Source of the DNA: Nitrosomonadales bacterium
GTDB lineage: Bacteria; Pseudomonadota; Gammaproteobacteria; Burkholderiales; Sulfuricellaceae
Direction: 5' to 3'
Length of the DNA: 12,493 nucleotides
Assembly (NCBI GenBank): GCA_003104895.1
Contig: PQAG01000163.1
Location: forward strand, 1 to 12,493
Under the pieces are notes generated by a model that saw nothing but the letters and a program-made list of their open reading frames with translations, was not told the DNA's origin and ran no database searches. Position numbers and translations under genes: made by a program. This document shows, in pieces, positions 1 to 6,900 of the stretch. Each line of letters starts with the position of its first letter. The stretch's first letter is position 1.

Positions 1-528
1 CCGGAAGGCTTCGCGCTCCGGCGCGCTGCACAGCACCTGGCCTTCCCATGCCTTGGGGTCGTGCACGTCGCGGTCTTCCGGGGCGATGTTGTAATCCCCC
101 AGCAAGGCCAGTCTCGGGTAGCGCGTCAGTTCGTCCTTGAGCCAGGCAGTCAGCGCCACCAGCCATTGCAGCTTGTACTGGTACTTGCCGGAATCCACGC
201 TCTGGCCGTTGGGAATATAGATGCAGACCAGGCGCACGCCGTCGAGCGTCGCCGCCAGCACACGTTTCTGTTCGTCCTCATAGCCCGGGATGCCGGCACA
301 CACATCCTGCAGCGGCAGCTTGCTGAGGATGGCCACGCCGTTATAGGTTTTCTGCCCGGAGAAAATTGCGCGATAGCCTGCCGCCTCGATCTCTGCCTGG
401 GGAAAATTCTTGTCCTCCAGCTTCAGTTCCTGCAGGCACAAGGCATCCGGCTGATGCAGGCTCAGCCAGTCAAGCACCTGCGGAAGGCGCACTTTGAGGG
501 AATTGACATTCCAGGTGGCAAGTTTCAT
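1..528 (-). CDS. xth: Exodeoxyribonuclease III (partial, C-terminus beyond window)
   Basis: Exonuclease III is a cytoplasmic AP endonuclease and 3'-5' exonuclease that acts in base-excision repair. The minus-strand frame is open from an ATG at 528 to the window edge, giving 176 of roughly 255-270 expected residues. The start reads MKLATWNVNSLKVRLPQV, typical of the Neisseria/betaproteobacterial type. Family residues are in place: N7, E34 in LQELK, the GQKTYNGVAI segment (58-67), Y104 in CIYIPNG, and D145/N147 in LLGDYNIAPED. The second half, with the final catalytic Asp-His, lies outside the window. The gene is transcribed away from the 85-residue gene's stop, with a 136-bp leader. A TACAAT hexamer at 592-597 (minus strand) is a possible -10 without a convincing -35. 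Family assignment is secure; the gene is only partly visible. Confidence 0.96.
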   Translation of the reverse strand, partial: MKLATWNVNSLKVRLPQVLDWLSLHQPDALCLQELKLEDKNFPQAEIEAAGYRAIFSGQKTYNGVAILSKLPLQDVCAGIPGYEDEQKRVLAATLDGVRLVCIYIPNGQSVDSGKYQYKLQWLVALTAWLKDELTRYPRLALLGDYNIAPEDRDVHDPKAWEGQVLCSAPEREAFR

Positions 529-591
529 GAATGACCCGGGGCTCTGTTTCGTTGCGGGGTATGTTGCGGCGAACAACGCGGCAAACCTCGC

Positions 592-597
592 ATTGTA
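592..597 (-). promoter_or_regulatory. Possible -10 element upstream of xth
   Basis: On the minus strand TACAAT (5/6 match to TATAAT) lies 63 bp before the xth ATG. The hexamer 17 bp further upstream (GCTCCA) is a poor -35, so this is only a candidate. Confidence 0.25.
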
Positions 598-664
598 AAC
601 AAAGACGGGCAGAGTGGAGCACTCCCTGGCAGAACAATTCCGCCGGCAAGATGCGGTGACAGCC

Positions 665-922
665 CTAGCGCGCCAGCACCTTGGCTGCCGGCACAACAGC
701 CGCAACGCGGGGCTGGCGCCCCTGCGTGCGTGAAACAGTGCCGGACTTCAGGGAAGCCCAGATATGACGAATGTCTTCCAGATGGGATGCGGCCCATTCC
801 AGGTCATGCCCGATCAGATCCGCCTCGTCCGCCGCCCCCGGGCTTTCCAGGCGCTCGCGGATCCGCGTCAGGCCGGCCAGTGCCGAGTCTATTTGCGCCT
901 GCATGATTTCTTGTGCTTGCAT
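665..922 (-). CDS. Small hypothetical protein, 85 aa
   Basis: I do not recognise the family. The ATG at 922 opens an 85-codon frame ending in TAG. The first 60 residues look like amphipathic helix: MQAQEIMQAQIDSALAGLTR, then a stretch rich in Glu, Asp and Leu containing HDLEWAASHLEDIRHIWASL. The last 25 residues are basic and Ala/Val/Pro-rich (QGRQPRVAAVVPAAK). There is no signal peptide, membrane segment or cysteine, so it is probably cytosolic. Codon use is GC-rich like its neighbours. It follows the diguanylate cyclase stop by 74 bp on the same strand but appears to have its own promoter: a Pho-like box at 974-991 and a TACAAT at 958-963. That control region is the best argument that the frame is a real gene. 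An opposite-strand frame over it (764-964) has no recognisable content. Confidence 0.6.
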   Translation of the reverse strand: MQAQEIMQAQIDSALAGLTRIRERLESPGAADEADLIGHDLEWAASHLEDIRHIWASLKSGTVSRTQGRQPRVAAVVPAAKVLAR

Positions 923-957
923 TCGATGCGTTCATTCCATTTCATGTTGAGGGCGGC

Positions 958-963
958 ATTGTA
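958..963 (-). promoter_or_regulatory. -10 hexamer TACAAT, paired with the 974-991 Pho-like box
   Basis: TACAAT on the minus strand begins exactly 10 bp after the second half-site of the Pho-like box, the spacing expected when a PhoB site replaces the -35. It lies 35 bp before the ATG at 922. Confidence 0.4.
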
Positions 964-973
964 AGGCAAAGAT

Positions 974-991
974 ATGTCAGCAACATGACAA
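974..991 (-). promoter_or_regulatory. Candidate PhoB box upstream of the 85-aa gene
   Basis: The minus strand reads TTGTCAT, GTTG, CTGACAT. These are two 7-mers, each one mismatch from CTGTCAT, with the canonical 4-bp gap. It lies 51 bp before the ATG at 922 and points towards it. The same bases also form an imperfect palindrome (TGTCA/TGACA), so another dimeric regulator is possible. Confidence 0.45.
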
Positions 992-996
992 TTTGC

Positions 997-2544
997 TCAC
1001 ACCAGATGGAGCTTTACCGTGCGCGCATTTTTATCTGCATACATTCTCATGTCCGCCTGCTTGATCAGGGCTTCCGGATTATCGCCATCCGTGGGGAACA
1101 TGGCGATCCCGGTGCTGGCCCGCACGCGGACCATCTGGCCGTCTATCAGAAACCCATCGGACAGTTTCTGCTGAATTTTCTGCCTCACGGCTTCCAGCGA
1201 TTCTGGGTTTTCCACGCTTTTGATCAGGATAATGAATTCGTCGCCGCTCATTCTGGCCACCGTGTCGTCCACCCGGACTGTGGCGCGGAGGCGTTCAGCC
1301 ACCAGTTTGAGCAGCTGGTCGCCCACTTCATGCCCATAGGTGTCATTGACCTGCTTGAAATCATCCAGATCCAGGAACATGACAGCCAAGCGCTTTTCCT
1401 GGCGCCGCATCCTTGCCAGCAATTGCTCCAGCCGGTCCATCAGCAGCAAGCGGTTGGGCAGCCCCGTCAAGGCATCATGATTGGCGAGCTGCCACAGGCG
1501 CTTCTGATTCTCGATCTGCAGGGCCCGGCCCTGCTGCTGCGCCCGCAAGTACGCCACCAGTATCAGGGAAGAAATGAGCGTCAATACGGCCATCAGCGCC
1601 AGCAACCCCAGGCTCAAATCCGACCAGCCAACCTGCCGCCTCACCATCAGGGAAAAAGGCTCTCCCATCGTTGCCAGCGATTTCTGGTAAACAAAGGCGG
1701 GGAAAAGGGCGGTTTCAGCCGGGCTGCGGGCTTTCCCCGCCATTTTCAGCAACTGGCCCCTGGGATCGTCGGGGCTGAAATCCTTGTGATAAACCAGCAC
1801 CACCCCCCCATCAAAAACCGGGAATTTGGCGGGCTCGGCCAGCCTGGCCGCATCGATCACCATGTCCACCACTATTTCATCCCGGGTGCTGAGCGCCAGG
1901 GGCGGGTCATTGTGCTGAAAGTTCTGGAGGATCGGACAAAAAACGACATAGGCCAGATTGCCCTCCACCAGCCTGAACGGATGGCTGGCCACTGGCGCCC
2001 GGCGCTGGAGAGATTCAGTCAGGGCCCGCCGCAGGAACGGCACGCTTTCGACGTCCAGCCCAAGGACATCTTCGGAGCCCGACGGCATCGGCTCCATGAA
2101 TACGACCGGGTAATAGAAGGGCTTCTCTTTCAGCGCCTGCCATTTCCGGCCGGAATCATAGGAAAAGGATCTGACGGTGAAATTCGGGGCGCCGTCACGC
2201 CTCTTGCTGTCAACAAATTTCACCAGCCGGCTTTTGGCTACCGCCTGCACGATTTCAAGCGCAAAGATGTGGGGATTGGCCTCAACGACCTGCCTGACAT
2301 AGCGGGAGGCCTTGACCGGGTCCGGGCCGCCAACGGCACCAAACAGGGCCGCAAACCCTTTCAGGATGGTTTCGCTGCTGACCATCTCCTTGTCGAGGTG
2401 ATCCGAATAGGCATCACCATACTGGGTCAGGTTTTTTTCCGCATCGCGGATGTTCAGCTCGATCACGATGGCCGCCGCGCCAAAACACAGGGACAGCCAC
2501 AGCGCAAGGCTAACGGTGTAAGTCCAGACAGAGAGTGGCTTCAT
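997..2544 (-). CDS. Membrane diguanylate cyclase, CHASE-GGDEF
   Basis: Probable inner-membrane diguanylate cyclase making c-di-GMP from two GTP. Residues 10-29 form the first membrane segment. Residues 30-305 form a periplasmic sensor of CHASE type (FALEIVQAVAKS near 94-105, DSKRRDG near 112-118). The second membrane segment is about 309-333, followed by a short linker. The GGDEF domain spans about 350-510, beginning NHDALTGLPNR (355-365), with metal-binding FLDLDDFKQVND (390-401) and signature SGDEF (433-437). Ser in place of the first Gly occurs in active cyclases. An RVDD motif at 424-427, five residues before the signature, fits an inhibitory I-site, so product feedback is likely. ATG at 2544 is preceded by AAGGGG at 9-10 nt. 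The gene stands alone with 163 bp upstream. The CHASE ligand cannot be predicted. Only the cyclase assignment is firm. Confidence 0.93.
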   Translation of the reverse strand: MKPLSVWTYTVSLALWLSLCFGAAAIVIELNIRDAEKNLTQYGDAYSDHLDKEMVSSETILKGFAALFGAVGGPDPVKASRYVRQVVEANPHIFALEIVQAVAKSRLVKFVDSKRRDGAPNFTVRSFSYDSGRKWQALKEKPFYYPVVFMEPMPSGSEDVLGLDVESVPFLRRALTESLQRRAPVASHPFRLVEGNLAYVVFCPILQNFQHNDPPLALSTRDEIVVDMVIDAARLAEPAKFPVFDGGVVLVYHKDFSPDDPRGQLLKMAGKARSPAETALFPAFVYQKSLATMGEPFSLMVRRQVGWSDLSLGLLALMAVLTLISSLILVAYLRAQQQGRALQIENQKRLWQLANHDALTGLPNRLLLMDRLEQLLARMRRQEKRLAVMFLDLDDFKQVNDTYGHEVGDQLLKLVAERLRATVRVDDTVARMSGDEFIILIKSVENPESLEAVRQKIQQKLSDGFLIDGQMVRVRASTGIAMFPTDGDNPEALIKQADMRMYADKNARTVKLHLV

Positions 2545-2707
2545 CGATGGCAGCCCCTTGCAAGAATCTGCCCGGGTACGGATCGCGCCCCTTCAAACGC
2601 CGCGTGCGGTTTCGCGCAAACCAGACCAGGAAAATTTGAAGCAAAAGCAGCACGTTACCGCATAAGGCATCATCCTGCCATCAGGGTTTCCCCTATATTT
2701 TCCAGGC

Positions 2708-3268
2708 TTATCGCCCCCCGGCCCAGGGATGCATTGGGGCGGGTCTGGCTGGCGAGGCTTCGTTCTTTGCCGGGCCATCAGCCGGTGAGACCGGCGCTTT
2801 CTTCACCAGCGCGTTCCTGGGGTAACCCGCCGCATCCAGCGCAGCATCCCAGGCGCCCTTTTCGTAGCCCTTGCTGACCGTGCTGCCCACCACCAGCACC
2901 GGAACATAGGCCGCGCCGACCAGTTTCGTGAGGGCTTCGGCATCGGCAGGCGTGGTCTGAGGATTCTTGCTGGCAAACGGAATGCCGCGCTGAGCAAGAT
3001 GATTGCGCGCCTGCGTGCAGGGTTCGCCACAATCGTTGGCGTAAAGGGTGACCGGCGACTTCTTGACCGCCTGCTGGGTCGCATAAGGCAGCTGCGAAGT
3101 GTCGATGGTGCTGCCGCTCAGCTTTTTCTCCTCCACCTTCCTGGCGCTCGCGGGCGGCGGCTGATCGGTGTAATGCACCCTGCCTTCAGCATCGACCCAG
3201 CGGAACAGCTCGCCAGCCTGCGCCAGGCCGGCCACCGCGCAGAAAAGTATAACCACCATGAATTTCAT
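2708..3268 (-). CDS. Exported DUF4124 / glutaredoxin-like protein
   Basis: Probable periplasmic thiol-fold protein of unknown substrate, 186 residues from the chosen start. Residues 1-18 (MKFMVVILFCAVAGLAQA) form a signal peptide with an A-Q-A cleavage site. Residues 19-45 match the DUF4124 pattern (ELFRWVDAEGRVHYTDQPP). Residues 72-150 form a glutaredoxin/thioredoxin-like unit: VTLYANDC, then CGEPC with C80 and C84, and the cis-Pro loop AAYVPVLVVG (P123), ending in GYEKGAWDAALDAAGYP. The cysteines are spaced C-x3-C instead of the usual C-x2-C. The tail (155-186) is Pro/Ala-rich. An ATG five codons upstream (3283) is possible, but AGGAG lies 7 nt before the 3268 ATG and only that start gives a clean signal peptide. 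A TATTAT at 3323-3328 (minus) could be its -10; read-through from pap is the alternative. Confidence 0.85.
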   Translation of the reverse strand: MKFMVVILFCAVAGLAQAGELFRWVDAEGRVHYTDQPPPASARKVEEKKLSGSTIDTSQLPYATQQAVKKSPVTLYANDCGEPCTQARNHLAQRGIPFASKNPQTTPADAEALTKLVGAAYVPVLVVGSTVSKGYEKGAWDAALDAAGYPRNALVKKAPVSPADGPAKNEASPARPAPMHPWAGGR

Positions 3269-3275
3269 CGTCCTA

Positions 3276-3280
3276 CTCCT
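3276..3280 (-). promoter_or_regulatory. Ribosome binding site deciding the DUF4124 gene start
   Basis: AGGAG on the minus strand, 7 nt before the ATG at 3268. It lies inside the coding part of the longer version starting at 3283, which argues for the shorter one. Confidence 0.6.
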
Positions 3281-3350
3281 CATTACAGGTATTCGGCATC
3301 AGTTCCCGAGCCATTCCACCAGATAATACAGCCTGACTGACGCCATGCCT

Positions 3351-4856
3351 TCAGGAAGCCTTGTTCTTCGGCAGGCTCTTCAGCTTGGCCTCGATCTGGC
3401 CACACAGGGTTTTCAGCACCTTGATCCGGGCAAAATTCTTGTCGTTGGCCTCGACCAGCGTCCAGGGCGCAGCCTCGGTGCTGGCGCGGTCCACCATGTC
3501 GCAGACCGCATGCTCGTAGGCATCCCATTTTTCACGGTTGCGCCAGTCCTCTTCGGTAATCTTGTAGCGCTTGAAACCGGTTTTCTCGCGTTCCTCGAAA
3601 CGCCTGAGCTGCTCGTCCTTGCTGATGGCCAGCCAGAACTTCGCCACCACGATATTGTGGCGCGTCAGCTGCGCCTCGAAATCGTTGATTTCGCCGTAGG
3701 CGCGCATCCAGTCGGCTTCCGAACAGAAACCCTCGACCCGCTCCACCAGCACCCGGCCATACCAGGAGCGGTCAAAAATCGCCACCCGTCCGCGCCGCGG
3801 CACATGGCGCCAGAAGCGCCACTGGTAGGGCTGGGCGCGCTCTTCCTCGGTCGGCGCGGCAATCGGCACGACCTGGTAAATGCGCGCATCCAGCGCGCTG
3901 GTGATGCGCCGGATGCTGCCCCCCTTGCCGGCCGCATCGTTGCCCTCGAACACCGCGACCACGGTGATTTCCCTGAAGCGGGGGTCGCGCGTCAGCAGAG
4001 CGAGCTTGCCCTGGTATTTTTCCAGCTCCTGCTCGTATTTCTTCTTGTCCAGCTTCTGCGAGAGGTCGAGGGTCTTGAGGATATGCAGCTGGTCGATCGA
4101 CGGCAGCAAAGGCGGGGCATTGATGCCGGCGGGCTTCACGTCACTGGAATCGAGGCGCTTGCGGATCGCTTCGTGAATCATTTTGCCGACCGTCAGGCTG
4201 CGGTAGCGCGGGTCTTCCCCCTCGATGATGAACCACGGCGCCTCGGCGGTGCTGGTGTGGCGGATCACGCTCTCGTGCACGGTGCGGAACTTGTCATAGA
4301 GCTTGAAATGCTCCCAGTCACGAGGGGTCACGCGCCAGCGCGTCTTGGGGTCCTTTTCCAGCACCCTGAGGCGTTTTTCCTGCTTGTCCCTGGACAAATG
4401 CAGCCAGAACTTGATGATCAGCGCGCCTTCATCGGTGAGCATTTTCTCCAGGCACCTGGCGCGCTCCAGGCTCTGGTCGAGATCGGCGGTCTTGGTGACG
4501 CCTTTCACCCGGTTGAGGATCGGCCAGGTATACCAGGAGCCGAGAAAGACCCCGATCTTGCCCTTGGGCGGGAGGGCGCGCCAGAAGCGCCACATCATGG
4601 GACGGTCGAGCTCCTCGTCGGAGGGGTCGCCCATGCCGTGGGTCTGGACGTGGCGCGGATCCATCCATTCGTTCAGCAGGTTGACGGTTTCGCCGCGCCC
4701 CGCGCCATCCACCCCGCCCAGGAGAACGATGACCGGAAACCTGGCGCTCTGGGCCAGGTCGAGCTGCGCATCCAGCAGCGCTTCGCGCAAGAGCGGCACC
4801 TCCTTGTCGTAAGCCGCCTTGTCGATCTTGTGGCCTAGTTCTGCCGATTCAAACAC
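3351..4856 (-). CDS. pap: Polyphosphate:AMP phosphotransferase (PPK2 class II, two domains)
   Basis: Cytoplasmic enzyme that uses polyphosphate to phosphorylate AMP to ADP. Its 501 residues match the two-domain class II PPK2 family. Domain 1 covers roughly 10-235 and domain 2 roughly 255-495. Domain 2 carries a full Walker A (EGNDAAGKGG, 304-313) and the catalytic FDRSWYGR motif (361-368). Domain 1 has a changed P-loop (GGVDGAGRGE, 47-56) and FLGSWYTW (104-111) where DRSWY would be, so it is probably structural or regulatory, as known for this class. The start is GTG at 4856 with AGGG upstream; no in-frame ATG gives a better N-terminus. The upstream region holds an inverted repeat (4904-4929) over a possible -35. 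It is divergent from the EAL-CBS-GGDEF gene, with a PhoB box in the shared region. The next gene downstream starts 82 bp after its stop. Confidence 0.95.
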   Translation of the reverse strand: MFESAELGHKIDKAAYDKEVPLLREALLDAQLDLAQSARFPVIVLLGGVDGAGRGETVNLLNEWMDPRHVQTHGMGDPSDEELDRPMMWRFWRALPPKGKIGVFLGSWYTWPILNRVKGVTKTADLDQSLERARCLEKMLTDEGALIIKFWLHLSRDKQEKRLRVLEKDPKTRWRVTPRDWEHFKLYDKFRTVHESVIRHTSTAEAPWFIIEGEDPRYRSLTVGKMIHEAIRKRLDSSDVKPAGINAPPLLPSIDQLHILKTLDLSQKLDKKKYEQELEKYQGKLALLTRDPRFREITVVAVFEGNDAAGKGGSIRRITSALDARIYQVVPIAAPTEEERAQPYQWRFWRHVPRRGRVAIFDRSWYGRVLVERVEGFCSEADWMRAYGEINDFEAQLTRHNIVVAKFWLAISKDEQLRRFEEREKTGFKRYKITEEDWRNREKWDAYEHAVCDMVDRASTEAAPWTLVEANDKNFARIKVLKTLCGQIEAKLKSLPKNKAS

Positions 4857-4888
4857 GTTTTTTTCCCTGATTAGGCGTGTAAGGCACT

Positions 4889-4917
4889 ATCTCACACCCC
4901 TTTGCTGCAAATTTCAA
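4889..4917 (-). promoter_or_regulatory. Possible sigma-70 promoter for pap
   Basis: The minus strand has TTGAAA (4912-4917, 5/6 to the -35 consensus), a 17-bp spacer, then TGAGAT (4889-4894, only 3/6 to the -10). The -35 falls within the inverted repeat at 4904-4929. Weak on the -10 side. Confidence 0.3.
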
Positions 4918-4929
4918 TAGATTTGCAGC
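4904..4929. repeat. Perfect 9-bp inverted repeat, possible operator
   Basis: GCTGCAAAT (4904-4912), an 8-nt centre (TTCAATAG), and ATTTGCAGC (4921-4929). Pairing can extend by three more base pairs if one G-T is allowed. It lies in the divergent pap / EAL-CBS-GGDEF region and covers the candidate pap -35. No T-run follows on either strand, so an operator is more likely than a terminator. Confidence 0.6.
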
Positions 4930-4946
4930 GAAACCCCTCGGCTCTT

Positions 4947-4964
4947 CTGTCATGTTTCTGTCAC
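4947..4964 (+). promoter_or_regulatory. PhoB box upstream of the EAL-CBS-GGDEF / glycosyltransferase operon
   Basis: CTGTCAT, GTTT, CTGTCAC: two direct 7-mers at the canonical 11-bp period, 13 of 14 bases matching CTGTCAT (C at the last position is common in Pho boxes), with a T-rich 4-bp gap. It points to the plus-strand gene, whose ATG is 46 bp downstream. A TAGCAT hexamer (4975-4980, 4/6 to -10) begins 10 bp after the box, as in PhoB-dependent promoters. The effect on divergent pap is unclear because the box faces away from it. Confidence 0.8.
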
Positions 4965-4974
4965 ACAGGCGCAT

Positions 4975-4980
4975 TAGCAT
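4975..4980 (+). promoter_or_regulatory. Candidate -10 paired with the 4947-4964 Pho box
   Basis: TAGCAT matches TATAAT at 4 of 6 positions and starts 10 bp after the second Pho half-site, replacing a classic -35/-10 pair. It places a transcription start near 4987-4990, about 21-24 bp before the ATG. Confidence 0.4.
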
Positions 4981-5010
4981 CCATTTTCCCCGCATTGCGA
5001 ACACTACATC

Positions 5011-6900
5011 ATGCACATGTCTCTGACTGCACCCCATCCAGTTTCATCCATACCGTGCGCCTGCCACGAGGTTGACCGCAGTAGCCACGAAGATCACGCC
5101 GCATTGCTGGATGCCATCCTGACACAACGCAGCCTGACGGCTTTCTTTCAGCCCATTATCGAATTTTCCGGCGGCCGCATTTTCGGCTATGAGGGCCTCA
5201 TTCGCGGACCCGCAGATACCCCCCTGCATGCGCCGATCCATCTTTTCAAGGCGGCGGAGGCGCTCGGCCGCCTGGCGGAACTGGAACGCCTGTGCCGCCA
5301 TGTGGTCGTGGAAAGTTTTGCCGCGCAACAGCTGCCCGGCCGCCTGTTCCTCAACATCAGTCCTGAATGCCTGTTGCAGCGCGATTTCCGCGAGGGGGAA
5401 ACACTGCGCCTGCTTCGCCGGCTGGAACTCAACCCCTCCCGGGTCATTATCGAACTGACGGAAAGCAAACCCATCTACGATTACAAGCTGCTGCGCGAGG
5501 CGGCGCGGCACTATCGCGGCATGGGCTTCGAGATCGCCATCGACGACCTGGGCGAAGGTTTTTCCAGCCTGCGCCTGTGGTCCGAGCTGCGCCCGGAATT
5601 CGTCAAGATCGACATGCACTTCATCCAGGGCATCAACCACGATCCCGTCAAGCTGCAGTTCGTGCGCTCGATCCAGGTCATCGCCGAATGCATGGGCGCG
5701 CGCGTGATCGCGGAAGGCATCGAGACGCCGGCGGAGCTTAACGTGCTCAAGACTATCGGTCTGGCGCTGGGCCAGGGCTTTCACATCGCCCGGCCCAATC
5801 AGGCTCCACCGCTGCAAGCGCCGGAAAAAGTGGTGGCAGCGCTCGGACAGAGCGGGATTGCGGTATACCCCATGGGCCTGGCATCGAACAAGACCGTCAC
5901 GGCAAGAAAACTGCTGAAATCCGTTCCTGTCATCAGCCCGCTGATGACAGCCAACGAAGTTTTCAGCATTTTCTCCCAGGATGCCGATTTGAATGTTTTG
6001 CCGGTAGTGAGCCATGGCGCTCCGCTGGGCCTCATCAACCGCTACCGTTTCGTGGATCATTACGCCCGCCCTTACCAGCGCGAGCTGCATGGCAGCAAAC
6101 CCTGCACCCGCTTCATGGATCATCACCCGCTGATAGTGGAGCAATCCATGAGCCTGGCGCAGCTCAGCCGCCTGATCGCCGATGGCTCGCAACGCCATGT
6201 CGCGGATGGATTCATCATCACCGGTCAGGGATACTATCTCGGCATCGGCAACAGCCAGGACCTGATCCGCGAAATCACGGAGCAGCAGATTCTGTCAGCG
6301 CGCCACGCCAACCCCCTGACCCTGCTGCCGGGCAATGTGCCGATCAACGAGCATATCGAACGCCTGCTCCACAGCCGCAGCCGTTTTGTCACATGCTACT
6401 TCGATCTCGACCACTTCAAGCCTTTCAATGACCGTTACGGCTTCCGGCGGGGAGACGACATCATTCTGCTTACGGCCAGGATCCTTTCGGAAGCAAGCGA
6501 CCCGGAGCGCGATTTCCTCGGCCACATTGGCGGAGACGATTTTGTGCTGCTGTTTCAGAGCGAGGACTGGGAGCGGCGCTGCCGCCTGGCGCTGGCGCGC
6601 TTCGATCAGGAGATTGAGACGCTCTTCGATGCGCAAGACCTCAAGGCACGCGGCTTCGAGGGCGAGGACCGGCAGGGAAACATGCTTTTTTTCCCCCTCA
6701 CCAGCCTGTCCGCTGGCGCGGTCCCGGTTGCGCCGGACGCATACCGTTCCCATTACGAGGTTGCAGCAGCCGCCGGCGAGGCCAAGAAGCAGGCCAAAAT
6801 CCTTTCCGGCAGCACGCTGTTCATCGAGCGCCGCCATCCCGATGCTGGAAAACTGCATCCGCCCGTTTTTCCCATGCTGAGTTCGGGAGAAATCAATTGA
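5011..6900 (+). CDS. EAL-CBS-GGDEF cyclic-di-GMP turnover/sensor protein
   Basis: Cytosolic 629-residue protein with no membrane segments. The EAL domain (about 30-265) keeps the catalytic set: E61 in YEGLIRG (EGL variant), N115, E148, D178/D179 in AIDDLGEGFSSL, K199/D201 in VKID, E235/E238 in AEGIE, and Q255 in GQGF. Phosphodiesterase activity is therefore plausible. Residues about 303-425 resemble a CBS pair, a module that often binds adenine nucleotides. The GGDEF domain (about 430-605) keeps YFDLDHFKPFND but has GGDDF at 507-511 and no RxxD site, so cyclase activity is doubtful. EAL-first order is the reverse of the common GGDEF-EAL layout. ATG 5011 is the first start after an in-frame TAG at 4975; its ribosome site is poor, and M3 is an alternative. 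The stop overlaps the next gene's TTG start (TTGA), showing translational coupling. A strong PhoB box lies upstream. Confidence 0.92.
   Translation: MHMSLTAPHPVSSIPCACHEVDRSSHEDHAALLDAILTQRSLTAFFQPIIEFSGGRIFGYEGLIRGPADTPLHAPIHLFKAAEALGRLAELERLCRHVVVESFAAQQLPGRLFLNISPECLLQRDFREGETLRLLRRLELNPSRVIIELTESKPIYDYKLLREAARHYRGMGFEIAIDDLGEGFSSLRLWSELRPEFVKIDMHFIQGINHDPVKLQFVRSIQVIAECMGARVIAEGIETPAELNVLKTIGLALGQGFHIARPNQAPPLQAPEKVVAALGQSGIAVYPMGLASNKTVTARKLLKSVPVISPLMTANEVFSIFSQDADLNVLPVVSHGAPLGLINRYRFVDHYARPYQRELHGSKPCTRFMDHHPLIVEQSMSLAQLSRLIADGSQRHVADGFIITGQGYYLGIGNSQDLIREITEQQILSARHANPLTLLPGNVPINEHIERLLHSRSRFVTCYFDLDHFKPFNDRYGFRRGDDIILLTARILSEASDPERDFLGHIGGDDFVLLFQSEDWERRCRLALARFDQEIETLFDAQDLKARGFEGEDRQGNMLFFPLTSLSAGAVPVAPDAYRSHYEVAAAAGEAKKQAKILSGSTLFIERRHPDAGKLHPPVFPMLSSGEIN
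6885..6889 (+). promoter_or_regulatory. Ribosome binding site for the TTG start of the glycosyltransferase
   Basis: GGGAG inside the end of the EAL-CBS-GGDEF gene, 7 nt before the TTG at 6897. It supports that unusual start over the internal ATG at 6909. Confidence 0.6.

Noticed and set aside
649..660. Single TGTCAC-like half-site downstream of the 85-aa gene
   Set aside because: No second half-site at 11-bp period, so it is not a PhoB box.
2545..2707. Search for a c-di-GMP or other riboswitch in the 163-bp leader of the diguanylate cyclase
   Set aside because: Only a 4-bp GGCA/TGCC hairpin and no conserved aptamer core were seen. No Pho-like box either.
913..2877. 654-residue plus-strand open frame opposite the diguanylate cyclase
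   Set aside because: It is antisense to a clear CHASE-GGDEF gene, is rich in His, Gln, Pro and Arg, and has no recognisable motif. It is a GC-rich shadow frame.
3345..4838. 497-residue plus-strand open frame opposite pap
   Set aside because: It mirrors the PPK2 gene, whose catalytic motifs are intact, and shows no domain of its own.
5044..6198. 384-residue minus-strand open frame opposite the EAL domain
   Set aside because: The plus strand carries all EAL catalytic residues; this frame has no coherent motif.
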